This document shows positions 1-6,187 of a DNA stretch of 11,705 nucleotides, one piece after another. The stretch comes from Acidobacteriota bacterium. Its GTDB lineage: Bacteria > Acidobacteriota > UBA890. The notes under the pieces are model-generated. The model saw only the letters and a list, made by a program, of their open reading frames with translations. It had not been told where the DNA came from and made no database searches. The translations under genes were made by a program, and so were the position numbers. Where the stretch lies: the NCBI GenBank assembly GCA_022563115.1, contig JADFNY010000075.1, forward strand, positions 1-11,705. Direction: 5' to 3'. How positions within the stretch are numbered: position 1 is the first letter of the stretch; each line of letters begins with the position of its first letter.

Positions 1-90
1 CCCGAAGGGATCGACCTTCTCGGGCGCTCCGACGTGCCCGGCAAGCGGCTGGCGCTGGCCTGGCTGGCCCCCAACGCCAGCAGGCCGTGA
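1..90 (+). CDS. C-terminal end of an unrecognised protein (truncated by window edge)
   Basis: Frame 1 is open from the first base to a TGA at 88-90 and encodes 29 residues, ending LAWLAPNASRP. The start lies outside the window. The stop overlaps a possible GTG start of the next gene (87-89) and sits 2 bp before its ATG (93). The two genes are therefore very probably in one operon, and this gene may also serve polysaccharide or glycolipid synthesis. The tail contains no motif I recognise, so no function is given. Confidence 0.6.
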   Translation, partial: PEGIDLLGRSDVPGKRLALAWLAPNASRP

Positions 91-92
91 CC

Positions 93-1319
93 ATGCGAAT
101 TGCCATGTTCATGCCGGCGCTCGGCCCCACGGCCCTTGGCTGGAAGGTGCACCAGGATTTCGCCGCCGCTGTCGAGCGCCTCGGGCACAGCTTCACGTTG
201 CTCACCACGCCGTCGCCGGGTGACAAGGCCGACGACGACGTCCCGGAGGCGATTGCCACGGTGCTCGCTGAGCCGCCGACCAGCCACCTGTGGGGCAAGG
301 TGGGTCGGCCCGTGTTTCGGACCGCCGGGCTGCTGCCGGCGGCCGGGGCTCTCGCCGGCTACCTGCGCACCCACGGCGACGAGATCGATCTTCTCCATTT
401 CGAGGTCGCCTACCCGCACGGCGCGGCCGGCGCGATGGCAACAGCGCGCAGTGGCTGGCGCGGACCGGTGGCAGTAACTCCGATGGGAGAAGACATCCTC
501 GTCGTCCGCGACCGCGCCTATGGGGTGCGTCGCTTTCCGGCTCCCTCGTGGCTTGTCAACTGGACGCTGCGACGCGCCGCCGTGTTGCGTTGCATCTCGC
601 CGCTCGCCGAGCGCCAGATCGCCGAGCTATCGCCGCACAACCCGCGGCGCGTCATCCCGTTGAACATCTCCTACGAAGCGGCCGTCGCGACCCGCATGTC
701 GGACGACGAGCGAAGCCGCTTCCGCGCCGCCGCCCGCGCCAAGCTCGACGACGAATTCGGCACCGCCGGGCGCCCGATCGTCCTGTCTTTCGGGCGGCTC
801 CACCCGTTCAAGGGAATCGACTATCTGGTGGACGCCGCGGCAAGCATCGGCGACGCCACGGTTCTGATCATCGGCCCATCCTTGTCGTTGAAGGGGATCG
901 GTGACGTCGCCACAGCGCTTCGCCGGAAGGCCGAAGCGGAGGGGGTCAGCGACAAGGTCAAGATCGTCGGGGGCGTTCATCCGTCGCGCGCTCTCGAGGT
1001 TCTTGCCGCCGCCGACGTCGTGGTGGTCCCCTCGCCGCTCGAGTCGCTCAACAAGGTGTGCATGGAGGCGGCGGCGATGGGAACGCCGTTCGTCGTCACC
1101 GAAACCACGGGGGTCTCGGCCTGGGTGCCGGACGACGGTGTCGGCATCGTCGTGCCGCCACGCAACCCCACGACGCTGGCCTGGGCCATCGAGGAGATCC
1201 TCAACGATCACTTCGACTTCGACGCCGGCGAGGCGACACGCTTCGCCGAAAGGTTCTTCCCGGACCGCATCGCGGCCGAGGTGATCGAGTTCTACGAGGA
1301 AGCCACCTCCGGTCGCTGA
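93..1319 (+). CDS. GT4-family glycosyltransferase (GT-B fold)
   Basis: A predicted 408-aa cytoplasmic or membrane-associated glycosyltransferase that moves a sugar from a nucleotide-activated donor to an acceptor, probably in polysaccharide or glycolipid assembly. The N-terminus (RIAMFMPALGPTALGWKVHQ) fits the first Rossmann domain. The C-terminal half has the Glycos_transf_1 pattern: LSFGRLHPFKG near residue 232-241, with the phosphate-binding Lys, then VKIVGGVHP, ADVVVVPSPLES, and the EX7E donor-site motif formed by the two Glu residues of ESLNKVCME (about 317 and 325). Length is normal for GT4. I chose ATG at 93 because AGCAGG at 80-84 sits about 8 nt upstream. GTG at 87 is an alternative adding two residues. 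The preceding gene ends within this start region, so the two are probably co-transcribed. Donor and acceptor cannot be read from sequence. Confidence 0.9.
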   Translation: MRIAMFMPALGPTALGWKVHQDFAAAVERLGHSFTLLTTPSPGDKADDDVPEAIATVLAEPPTSHLWGKVGRPVFRTAGLLPAAGALAGYLRTHGDEIDLLHFEVAYPHGAAGAMATARSGWRGPVAVTPMGEDILVVRDRAYGVRRFPAPSWLVNWTLRRAAVLRCISPLAERQIAELSPHNPRRVIPLNISYEAAVATRMSDDERSRFRAAARAKLDDEFGTAGRPIVLSFGRLHPFKGIDYLVDAAASIGDATVLIIGPSLSLKGIGDVATALRRKAEAEGVSDKVKIVGGVHPSRALEVLAAADVVVVPSPLESLNKVCMEAAAMGTPFVVTETTGVSAWVPDDGVGIVVPPRNPTTLAWAIEEILNDHFDFDAGEATRFAERFFPDRIAAEVIEFYEEATSGR

Positions 1320-1324
1320 CCGGA
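1308..1324 (+). terminator. Stop-spanning hairpin at the end of the glycosyltransferase gene
   Basis: A perfect 7-bp stem with a 3-nt loop (TCCGGTC GCT GACCGGA) contains the TGA stop. There is no T-run after it, so it is not a textbook intrinsic terminator. It could pause polymerase or protect the 3' end. The core GGTCGCTGACC recurs just past the ligA stop. Confidence 0.3.
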
Positions 1325-1339
1325 CGCTGGCAGGCTCTG

Positions 1340-1516
1340 CTAGTGTTGCGCCCCACAAATGGTGGCACACGTGTAGCGAGCGCAACCGGGCGAGTCCGCG
1401 GAGCGGCGACGGAGGCGATGTTGGTACATCGTCGAGGAACCGCGACAAAGGAGTCGCCCCGTCCCGCCGCTACCCGAAAGGGCAGGTGGGCCACCATTTG
1501 TGGGGCGCAGCACTAG
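1340..1516. mobile_element. 177-bp palindromic, MITE-like element with 27-bp terminal inverted repeats
   Basis: The left end (1340-1366) and the reverse complement of the right end (1490-1516) agree at 26 of 27 positions. Both begin CTAGTG, continue into GCGCCCCACAAATGGTGGC, and lose similarity outside. CTAG at each edge could be part of the repeat or a target-site duplication. The interior holds one copy of the 80-bp hairpin unit (1384-1463). There is no transposase gene, so if mobile it would depend on an enzyme elsewhere. It fills the gap between the convergent glycosyltransferase and the 118-aa gene, and that gene's TAG stop (1513-1515, minus) lies inside the element edge. The family is not one I can name. 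It may also act as a two-way terminator. Confidence 0.75.
1384..1463 (+). repeat. 80-bp hairpin repeat unit, copy 1
   Basis: This unit aligns without gaps to the minus strand of 5938-6017 at 68 of 80 positions (counted by hand). Homology continues on both sides: GTAGCGAGCGC upstream (1373-1383) and a CCGCTAYCCG block downstream (around 1466-1474). Its plan is nested. An outer stem pairs ACCGGGCGAGTCC with GGAGTCGCCCCGT, allowing mismatches. A GCGG/CCGC stem lies inside it, and a central GATGT-TGGT-ACATC hairpin is followed by GTCGAGGA. One frame stays open across it (see findings). Function unknown. Confidence 0.8.
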
Positions 1517-1869
1517 CCCGCGGGAACCAGCGGGAACAGGCGGTCGATCAGCTCGTCGCCCACTTTGACCGCGCCATCGCTGGTGACGTGGATCTCAACG
1601 TCCTGCAGCGTGCCACGGTCAAGCATCCGCTTGACGAGCTCTTCGGCGTAGTCGTCGGTGCTCAGCCGTTCCTCGGGCGAGGCGATGGCGATGGCGATCG
1701 GCGAAAACGTGACGGTCACGTCCAGCGTCACGACACCCTCAGCCGATTCCTTCTCCGCCTGAAAGACGAACTTCTGGCCGCGGAAAAGCGACTGGTCACG
1801 ATCGGCCTGAATCTTGCTGATGCGAAACGATGAGCCATCGGGTGTGGTGTGGGTCGTGGGCGCGCTCAT
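1513..1869 (-). CDS. Hypothetical protein, 118 aa
   Basis: A small acidic protein of no family I recognise. It has no signal peptide and no membrane segment, and is likely cytoplasmic. The middle (FVFQAEKESAEGVVTLDVTV) and the stretch VEIHVTSDGAVKVGDEL suggest alternating beta strands. DDYAEELVKRMLDRG looks like a helix. The ATG at 1869 is well supported: GAGGAAGG lies immediately upstream on the minus strand, and an extended -10 promoter sits about 45 bp upstream. Downstream of ligA by 102 bp on the same strand, it could be partly co-transcribed, but its own promoter candidate argues for a separate unit. Its TAG stop lies in the CTAG edge of the palindromic element at 1340-1516, so the C-terminus may have been altered by that insertion. 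Confidence 0.75.
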   Translation of the reverse strand: MSAPTTHTTPDGSSFRISKIQADRDQSLFRGQKFVFQAEKESAEGVVTLDVTVTFSPIAIAIASPEERLSTDDYAEELVKRMLDRGTLQDVEIHVTSDGAVKVGDELIDRLFPLVPAG

Positions 1870-1913
1870 GCCTTCCTCGATCGATGTTTCCTGCCAACGA
1901 AAACCGAGCGGTC

Positions 1914-1922
1914 ATTGTAGCA
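1914..1922 (-). promoter_or_regulatory. Extended -10 promoter candidate for the 118-aa gene
   Basis: Read on the minus strand, TGC-TACAAT is an extended -10 (TGn plus a 5/6 match to TATAAT). I see no good -35, which extended -10 promoters can do without. Transcription would start near 1907, giving a leader of about 38 nt with GAGGAAGG before the ATG at 1869. Confidence 0.45.
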
Positions 1923-1954
1923 GCCGCCAACGGGCGCGCTGGAGATCGGTATCG

Positions 1955-1965
1955 GGTCAGCGACC
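1955..1965 (-). terminator. Short hairpin just after the ligA stop
   Basis: On the minus strand, GGTC GCT GACC forms a 4-bp stem with a 3-nt loop 6 nt beyond the ligA TGA (1972-1974). It has no T-run. With the preceding C it repeats the 12-nt core seen across the glycosyltransferase stop. It is weak as a terminator on its own. Confidence 0.2.
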
Positions 1966-1971
1966 GCCGGG

Positions 1972-4113
1972 TCACGCGACGCTCAGACCCTTCTCCTGCA
2001 GCAGCGCTAGCAGGCCGTCCTCATCGAGAATCGCCACCCCGAGCTCTTCGGCCTTGCGTGCCTTCGATCCCGCCTTTCCACCGACGACGACGTAGTCGGT
2101 TTGCTTGCTCACCGACGAGGTCACGCGGCCGCCGGCACTCTCCAGGATGGCGCCAATCTCATCACGACTCCAACGCTCGAGAGTCCCGGTGATCACGAAT
2201 CGCTCGCCGTCGAGGAGCTTTTTGCGCTCCTCGACCCGCGGGGTAACGCCGGCCGCGAGCAGACCTTCGACGACGCGGCGGTTGGGGGATTCGGCGAAGA
2301 ACTCGACGACGCTCTCGGCGCTGCCGGGGCCGATTTCGTGCACCGCCACGAGGCGCTCGACGTCCGCTTTCATGAGCGCACCGATGTCGCCGAACTCCTG
2401 CGCGAGAACTTCGGCGACGTGCTCGCCGACGTGGCGGATGCCGAGCCCATAGATGAATCGCCCCAGGGTGGTGTCCTTGCGCGCCTCGATCGCGTTGACC
2501 AGGTTTCCCGCCTTCTTCTCTCCGAAGCGCTCGAGTGGCACGAGCTTCTCGACGCTCAGCCCGTAGATGTCGACGATCGAATCCCCGATCAGACCTTCGT
2601 CCAGGAACTGCCGCACCGTCTTGCCGCCGAGCCCTTCGATGTCGAGGGCGTGGCGCGAAGCATAGTGCTCGACGGCGCCGAGCAACTGGGCCCCGCACGA
2701 GACGCCGCCGGTGCAGACGAAGTAGGCTCCGTCGCGCACAACGCGAGCATCGCAGACAGGGCAGCGCTCCGGCATTTCGAACGCCGCCGGACGCTTACTG
2801 TCGGGTCGATCGTCGACTCGTTCGACAACGTACGGGATCACATCGCCGGCTCGCGTGACCCGTACCTTGTCACCGGGGCGGATGTCTTTTTCGGTGACCT
2901 TGTCGTAGTTGTGCAGCGACGCCCGCGAGATGGTGACGCCGCCGACCTCGACGGGTGCGAGCTGAGCGACGGGCGTCAGGATCCCGGTGCGGCCGACCTG
3001 CAAAACGATGTCGTCGATGGTCGTGACCTCGAGCCGCGGCGCAAACTTGTAGGCCATCGCCCAGCGGGGGCTGCGCGAGCGGGCACCCAAGGCTCGTTGG
3101 TGGTCGAGCCTGTCGACTTTGATCACCACGCCGTCGATCTCGTAGGGGAGATCATCGCGCTCCGCCTCGAGGCGATGGTGATAGGCGATCGCCTCGTCGA
3201 TGTCGCCGCAGTGCCGGCTCCGGGTGTCGACCTTGAAGCCCCACGCGCGCAGTAGGTCAAGCTCCTGCTCGTGGGTCTCGGGACGCCCCGTTGTGCCCCC
3301 ACCAGCGGCGCCACCCGCGCCGATCTCGGTGCCGGCGCCCCAATCAACGGCGAGAACGTCGTAGAAAAAGGCGTCGAGCGGACGCTGCGCGGTGATCGAC
3401 GAGTCGAGCTGGCGGATGGCACCGGCGGCGAGGTTGCGCGGGTTGGCGAAGGGTTCTTCACCGCGCTCGAGGCGCTCGCGGTTGAGCCGATGGAAGCCCT
3501 CCAGCGGCACGTAAACCTCGCCGCGCACGGCAAGCATCGGCGGCGGGTCGGCGGCGAGGCGCAGCGGGATGCTGGGGATCGTCCGCAGGTTGTCGGTAAC
3601 TTGCTCGCCACGGATACCGTCGCCGCGGGTGGCACCGATATCGAGGACACCATCGCGGTAGACCGCCTCGATCGACAGCCCGTCGAACTTCAGCTCGGCA
3701 ACGTATTCGACGGAATCGACCTCGAGACCCTTACGCACCCGCTCGTCGAATTCACGGACATCGGTCTCTTCGGCGCCGGAGTCGAGCGACTGCATCGGCG
3801 CCTGGTGCTCGATTTCCGGGAGCTCCGACTTGACCGCACCGCCCACTCGTCGGGTCGGGGAGTCAACCGATTGCAGGCCCGGGAAAGTCTCCTCGAGCGC
3901 CTGCAGGCGGCGGAACAGGGCGTCGTAGGTACCGTCGGCAAGGCGCGGGTCGTCGAGAACGTAGTAGCGATGATCGTGATAGCGGATCGCGGCGGCGAGA
4001 TCAGCTGCCTCGCGGGCGTGGTGCCCGCCATCATGGTCATCAATCGGCGCGAACGATACGTCGCCGGGATCGATGAACGGATTGTCCTGGGGAGCCTTCA
4101 TACCGGGCGTCAT
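1972..4113 (-). CDS. ligA: NAD+-dependent DNA ligase LigA
   Basis: LigA seals nicks in duplex DNA during replication and repair, using NAD+ to adenylate its active-site lysine. This is a 713-aa protein with full family architecture. The NAD-binding Ia region has YHDHRYYVLDDP (about 45-56). The adenylation motif KFDG has catalytic Lys142. Nucleotidyltransferase motifs RGEVYVP, IDGVVIKV and WAMAYKF are followed by an OB fold. The zinc finger has Cys451, 454, 467 and 473. Then come HhH repeats (DIEGLGGKT; LGIRHVGEHVAEVLA) and a C-terminal BRCT domain (ERFVITGTLERWSRDEIG to the end). It is somewhat longer than the usual about 670 aa, owing to an N-terminal extension of about 30 residues and a Gly-rich insert at 259-277. 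The start is ATG at 4113, which overlaps the upstream stop as ATGA. The frame stays open further upstream, but only in the shadow of that gene. Confidence 0.97.
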   Translation of the reverse strand: MTPGMKAPQDNPFIDPGDVSFAPIDDHDGGHHAREAADLAAAIRYHDHRYYVLDDPRLADGTYDALFRRLQALEETFPGLQSVDSPTRRVGGAVKSELPEIEHQAPMQSLDSGAEETDVREFDERVRKGLEVDSVEYVAELKFDGLSIEAVYRDGVLDIGATRGDGIRGEQVTDNLRTIPSIPLRLAADPPPMLAVRGEVYVPLEGFHRLNRERLERGEEPFANPRNLAAGAIRQLDSSITAQRPLDAFFYDVLAVDWGAGTEIGAGGAAGGGTTGRPETHEQELDLLRAWGFKVDTRSRHCGDIDEAIAYHHRLEAERDDLPYEIDGVVIKVDRLDHQRALGARSRSPRWAMAYKFAPRLEVTTIDDIVLQVGRTGILTPVAQLAPVEVGGVTISRASLHNYDKVTEKDIRPGDKVRVTRAGDVIPYVVERVDDRPDSKRPAAFEMPERCPVCDARVVRDGAYFVCTGGVSCGAQLLGAVEHYASRHALDIEGLGGKTVRQFLDEGLIGDSIVDIYGLSVEKLVPLERFGEKKAGNLVNAIEARKDTTLGRFIYGLGIRHVGEHVAEVLAQEFGDIGALMKADVERLVAVHEIGPGSAESVVEFFAESPNRRVVEGLLAAGVTPRVEERKKLLDGERFVITGTLERWSRDEIGAILESAGGRVTSSVSKQTDYVVVGGKAGSKARKAEELGVAILDEDGLLALLQEKGLSVA

Positions 4114-4751
4114 GTGTCCCTTCGTCGCTCCAAGATCTCGAGAACCTCCGCTTGGCTCACCTGTCCGAACACGTCGTACCACAAGCCGACCGCCTGGAAA
4201 TAGGACGGCCGCAGCGGGCACACCACAACGTCGGCCACCTCTTCCAACTCGGCCAGCGTTTGCGGCGACCCGACGGGCACCGCAAGGATACGGCGTGCCG
4301 GCGCGGCGCGCTCCACGGCGAGCAGCGCCGCCCTCACGGTCGAGCCGGTAGCAACACCATCGTCGACAACGATCACGGTGCGTCCGGCGAGATCGATCCG
4401 CGGCCGGACGCGGCGGACATCGGCGAGCTTTTCCGCCAATTGGGCGCGCTCGGCTTCGATCATGCGGGCCAGCACCGCGGCCTCGACTTGCTTGGCGAGC
4501 TCGGCGTCGATCCACATCGCCTCTCCCTCGCCCACGGCGCCCACGGCGAGCTCCGGATTCCACGGTGCCCCGATCTTCTCGACGGCGATGACATCGAGCT
4601 CGGCGTCGAGCTCGCGAGCGACGACGTCGGCGACGACGATCCCGCCCCGCGGGATGCCGAGGACGACCGGCGAAGGGCCGATATCGACGTCGCCGGCGAG
4701 CTCCTCGGCAACGCAGGCACCGGCGTGCTTGCGATCACGAAACCGCTCCAT
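4110..4751 (-). CDS. Predicted phosphoribosyltransferase (PRPP-binding type I fold)
   Basis: A 213-aa protein of the putative phosphoribosyltransferase family that begins MERFRDR. The PRPP loop VIVVDDGVATGST (126-138) is intact, and the earlier LGIPRGGIVVADVVA (31-45) matches the family's substrate-side loop. It would be cytoplasmic. The acceptor base or nucleoside is not known for this family, so I assign no pathway. I chose ATG at 4751 because the family's conserved start falls there. The open frame runs 44 residues further upstream to 4883 with low-complexity sequence and lacks family features. No strong ribosome site precedes 4751, so the start is moderately sure. The stop overlaps the ligA ATG by 4 bp (ATGA), implying coupled translation of a phosphoribosyltransferase and an NAD+-consuming ligase. 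Confidence 0.88.
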   Translation of the reverse strand: MERFRDRKHAGACVAEELAGDVDIGPSPVVLGIPRGGIVVADVVARELDAELDVIAVEKIGAPWNPELAVGAVGEGEAMWIDAELAKQVEAAVLARMIEAERAQLAEKLADVRRVRPRIDLAGRTVIVVDDGVATGSTVRAALLAVERAAPARRILAVPVGSPQTLAELEEVADVVVCPLRPSYFQAVGLWYDVFGQVSQAEVLEILERRRDT

Positions 4752-4892
4752 CGGCTGACTAAAACACGCCGCTGCGCGGGGTCCAAACCGGGCCGACCCG
4801 GGCCGTGCGACGCGGTATCCTGCTGCCTTAGCTAGGTGCTGAAGAACCCCCGGGGCTGCTGCGCATGGTTTTTCTGGGCGCAAGCAAGCAGC

Positions 4893-4898
4893 GAGGAG
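4893..4898 (+). promoter_or_regulatory. Ribosome binding site that fixes the amidohydrolase start
   Basis: GAGGAG lies 5 nt before GTG at 4904. The alternative ATG at 4865 has no comparable site and would add 13 residues ahead of the conserved metal motif. Confidence 0.7.
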
Positions 4899-4903
4899 AA
4901 ACC

Positions 4904-5791
4904 GTGCACGACCTTCCCTATCCGGTCACCGACATCCACGTCCACATCCAGCCGTGGGAGCGGCTCCACCCCGGCGCCCAGACCGTCATGTCGCGCGGAC
5001 GCCCGGACTACGAGAACCTGACGGCCATGATGCACGACCCGGCCGCTGTGCTCGCCCGTATGGACGCGGACGGCATCGACCGGATCGGCATGATCAACTA
5101 CGTCGCGCCCCGCCTGATGGGCTTTGACGACGACGTCAATGATTGGATCGCCGAGGTCTCGAAGGCCGACCCACGCCGCCTGCTGGCCTTTGGTGGCCTC
5201 GACCCGCGCGACCTGGCCGTCATCAACGATCCGGCCGCTGCGGTCGACCGGCTCGTCGACCTCGGCATCCGCGCCTTGAAGATCCACCCGCCGCACCAGG
5301 AGCTGCGCGCCAACGCCTACCGGCACGGTGCCGCGGAGGAGCATCTGCCGGCGCTCGAAGGCATCTACGACCGCCTTCAGGAGGTGAGGATGCCGCTCAT
5401 GATCCACACCGGCACCTCGGTGTTTCCCGGGGCGCGCTCGCGCTACGGCGATCCCATGGACTGCGACGACATCGGCATCGACTTCCCGGAGCTCACCATG
5501 ATCCTCGCCCACTGCGGCCGGCCGATGTGGACCCAGGGCGCCATCTTCGTGATCCGGCGGTTCCCGAACGCGTACATCGACCTGTCGAGCATTCCACCGA
5601 AGCGACTGCTGCACTACATCCCGATGCTGCAGAAGCTCGCCGACAAGTGCCTATGGGGCACCGACTGGCCGGGCCCCGGCGTACCGACCATGGATCACAA
5701 CGTCACGCAGTTCCTCGACCTCGACCTTTCGGACGAGGCCCGAAGGCTCATTCTTCACGACAACGCCGCCGCGCTGTTTCCCGACCGCTAG
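4904..5791 (+). CDS. Amidohydrolase-2 family metal-dependent hydrolase
   Basis: A 295-aa TIM-barrel enzyme of the amidohydrolase superfamily, ACMSD-like branch, whose members hydrolyse or decarboxylate small organic acids at a divalent metal. The metal ligands expected for the fold are all visible: HVH (His12, His14) after DI on strand 1, KIHP (His128), MIHTGTS (His168), LAHCGRP (His203) and WGTDWPGP (Asp254). There is no signal peptide, so it is probably cytoplasmic. It begins at GTG 4904 behind GAGGAG. It is divergent from the phosphoribosyltransferase gene across about 150 bp and appears to be transcribed alone. Its TAG stop (5789-5791) is part of the CTAG that begins the composite repeat, so the last residues FPDR border that element. 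The substrate cannot be told from sequence. Confidence 0.9.
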   Translation: MHDLPYPVTDIHVHIQPWERLHPGAQTVMSRGRPDYENLTAMMHDPAAVLARMDADGIDRIGMINYVAPRLMGFDDDVNDWIAEVSKADPRRLLAFGGLDPRDLAVINDPAAAVDRLVDLGIRALKIHPPHQELRANAYRHGAAEEHLPALEGIYDRLQEVRMPLMIHTGTSVFPGARSRYGDPMDCDDIGIDFPELTMILAHCGRPMWTQGAIFVIRRFPNAYIDLSSIPPKRLLHYIPMLQKLADKCLWGTDWPGPGVPTMDHNVTQFLDLDLSDEARRLILHDNAAALFPDR

Positions 5792-5820
5792 TGTGCTGTC
5801 CCCGATATGGCTTGACACTT

Positions 5821-5920
5821 GCCGAGGGAATTGCGGGCGAGGTCAAGGAAGGGAGAGGTTGGCGATGCTTTCGCATCGTCGACGAGCCCTGACGCAGAGA
5901 TCGCCCGCAATTCCCTCGGC
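5821..5920. repeat. Palindrome with perfect 20-bp arms
   Basis: The arms 5821-5840 (GCCGAGGGAATTGCGGGCGA) and 5901-5920 are exact reverse complements, 60 bp apart. The centre carries a CGATGC-TTTC-GCATCG hairpin at 5863-5878. A transcript from the amidohydrolase gene would fold here strongly, which could end or stabilise the message. Confidence 0.85.
5831..5910 (+). repeat. 80-bp hairpin repeat unit, copy 2 (divergent)
   Basis: It aligns without gaps to the other two 80-bp units, matching the minus-strand unit at 51 of 80 positions by hand count. The best-kept parts are GGCGATG at the centre, CATCGTCGA after the loop, and TCGCCC near the end. The outer stem is here a perfect repeat and has changed in both arms together, which suggests that pairing, not just sequence, is kept. 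Confidence 0.7.
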
Positions 5921-5937
5921 CCGCAGGATAGCGGTGA

Positions 5938-6017
5938 GACGGGGCGATTCCTTGGTCGCGGCTCCTCGACGATGTGCACACATCGCCGTCGTCGCTGCTC
6001 CGCGAACTCGCCCCGTC
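5938..6017 (-). repeat. 80-bp hairpin repeat unit, copy 3
   Basis: It is the minus-strand partner of 1384-1463, matching at 68 of 80 positions, with shared flanks: a GAGCGC block before it (around 6018-6025, minus) and CCGCTATCC after it (5927-5935, minus). The central hairpin is GATGT-GTGC-ACATC and the outer stem GACGGGGCGA/TCGCCCCGTC is perfect. It faces the unit at 5831-5910. Confidence 0.8.
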
Positions 6018-6077
6018 GCGCTCGCGCAGTAGCCACTCGTTGAGAAGTCTGGGCTAACCAGCAGAGGTCCGGCGCCG

Positions 6078-6095
6078 AGAATTCTGCTAAATTCT
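6078..6095. promoter_or_regulatory. 6-6-6 dyad AGAATT-CTGCTA-AATTCT upstream of the kinase gene
   Basis: A perfect inverted repeat with 6-bp arms and a 6-bp spacer lies 92 bp before the kinase ATG. TGC-TAAATT inside it resembles a weak extended -10 (4/6). It could be an operator overlapping a promoter, perhaps for autoregulation by the adjacent response regulator. OmpR-type factors usually prefer direct repeats, which weakens that link. Confidence 0.35.
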
Positions 6096-6127
6096 TCAGC
6101 GTCGCGCCGCCTCGTATCTGCCCACAC

Positions 6128-6145
6128 GGTGCCCGCAACGGCACC
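6128..6145. promoter_or_regulatory. Second 6-6-6 dyad GGTGCC-CGCAAC-GGCACC in the kinase leader
   Basis: A perfect GC-rich inverted repeat lies 42 bp before the kinase start. In RNA it would be a 6-bp hairpin in the leader, and as DNA an operator half-site pair. No T-run follows, so it is not a terminator. Confidence 0.35.
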
Positions 6146-6187
6146 CACCGGAGTTCTTCGACACCCTGCTAAGCCGACGCCACCAAG

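Larger units (their letters stand above)
5788..6056. mobile_element. Composite palindromic repeat region with two convergent 80-bp units
   Basis: This stretch fills most of the 396-bp gap between the amidohydrolase and the histidine kinase genes and contains no convincing gene. It starts CTAGTGTGCTGTCCCC, close to the CTAGTGYTGCGCCCC ends of the element at 1340-1516. It then holds a palindrome with perfect 20-bp arms (5821-5840 and 5901-5920) around the plus-strand unit 5831-5910, followed by the minus-strand unit 5938-6017. It finishes with a 17-bp motif (6040-6056) that recurs at 8154-8170. The two ends are not inverted copies of each other, so it could be two elements side by side or one inserted in another. 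Confidence 0.65.

Noticed and set aside
2101..3255. A 384-aa plus-strand open frame opposite ligA
   Set aside because: It is an antisense shadow of a clearly conserved gene in GC-rich DNA, with no recognisable domain or ribosome site.
4114..4563. An N-terminal extension of LigA giving an 863-aa reading
   Set aside because: The added 150 residues are Arg/Gly-rich with no ligase features and lie wholly inside the phosphoribosyltransferase gene in another frame. The ATGA overlap gives a normal start.
4752..4883. A longer phosphoribosyltransferase start at 4883
   Set aside because: The added residues are Ala/Arg/Pro-rich and lack family similarity, whereas MERFRDR fits the family start.
4752..4903. 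Promoters for the divergent phosphoribosyltransferase and amidohydrolase genes
   Set aside because: Promoters are expected here, but I found only poor matches such as TATCCT without a fitting -35, so none is listed.
5788..6056. A CRISPR array or tRNA cluster in the repeat-rich gap
   Set aside because: The repeats are inverted, only two in number, 80 bp long and without regular spacers. No cloverleaf or cas gene is seen.
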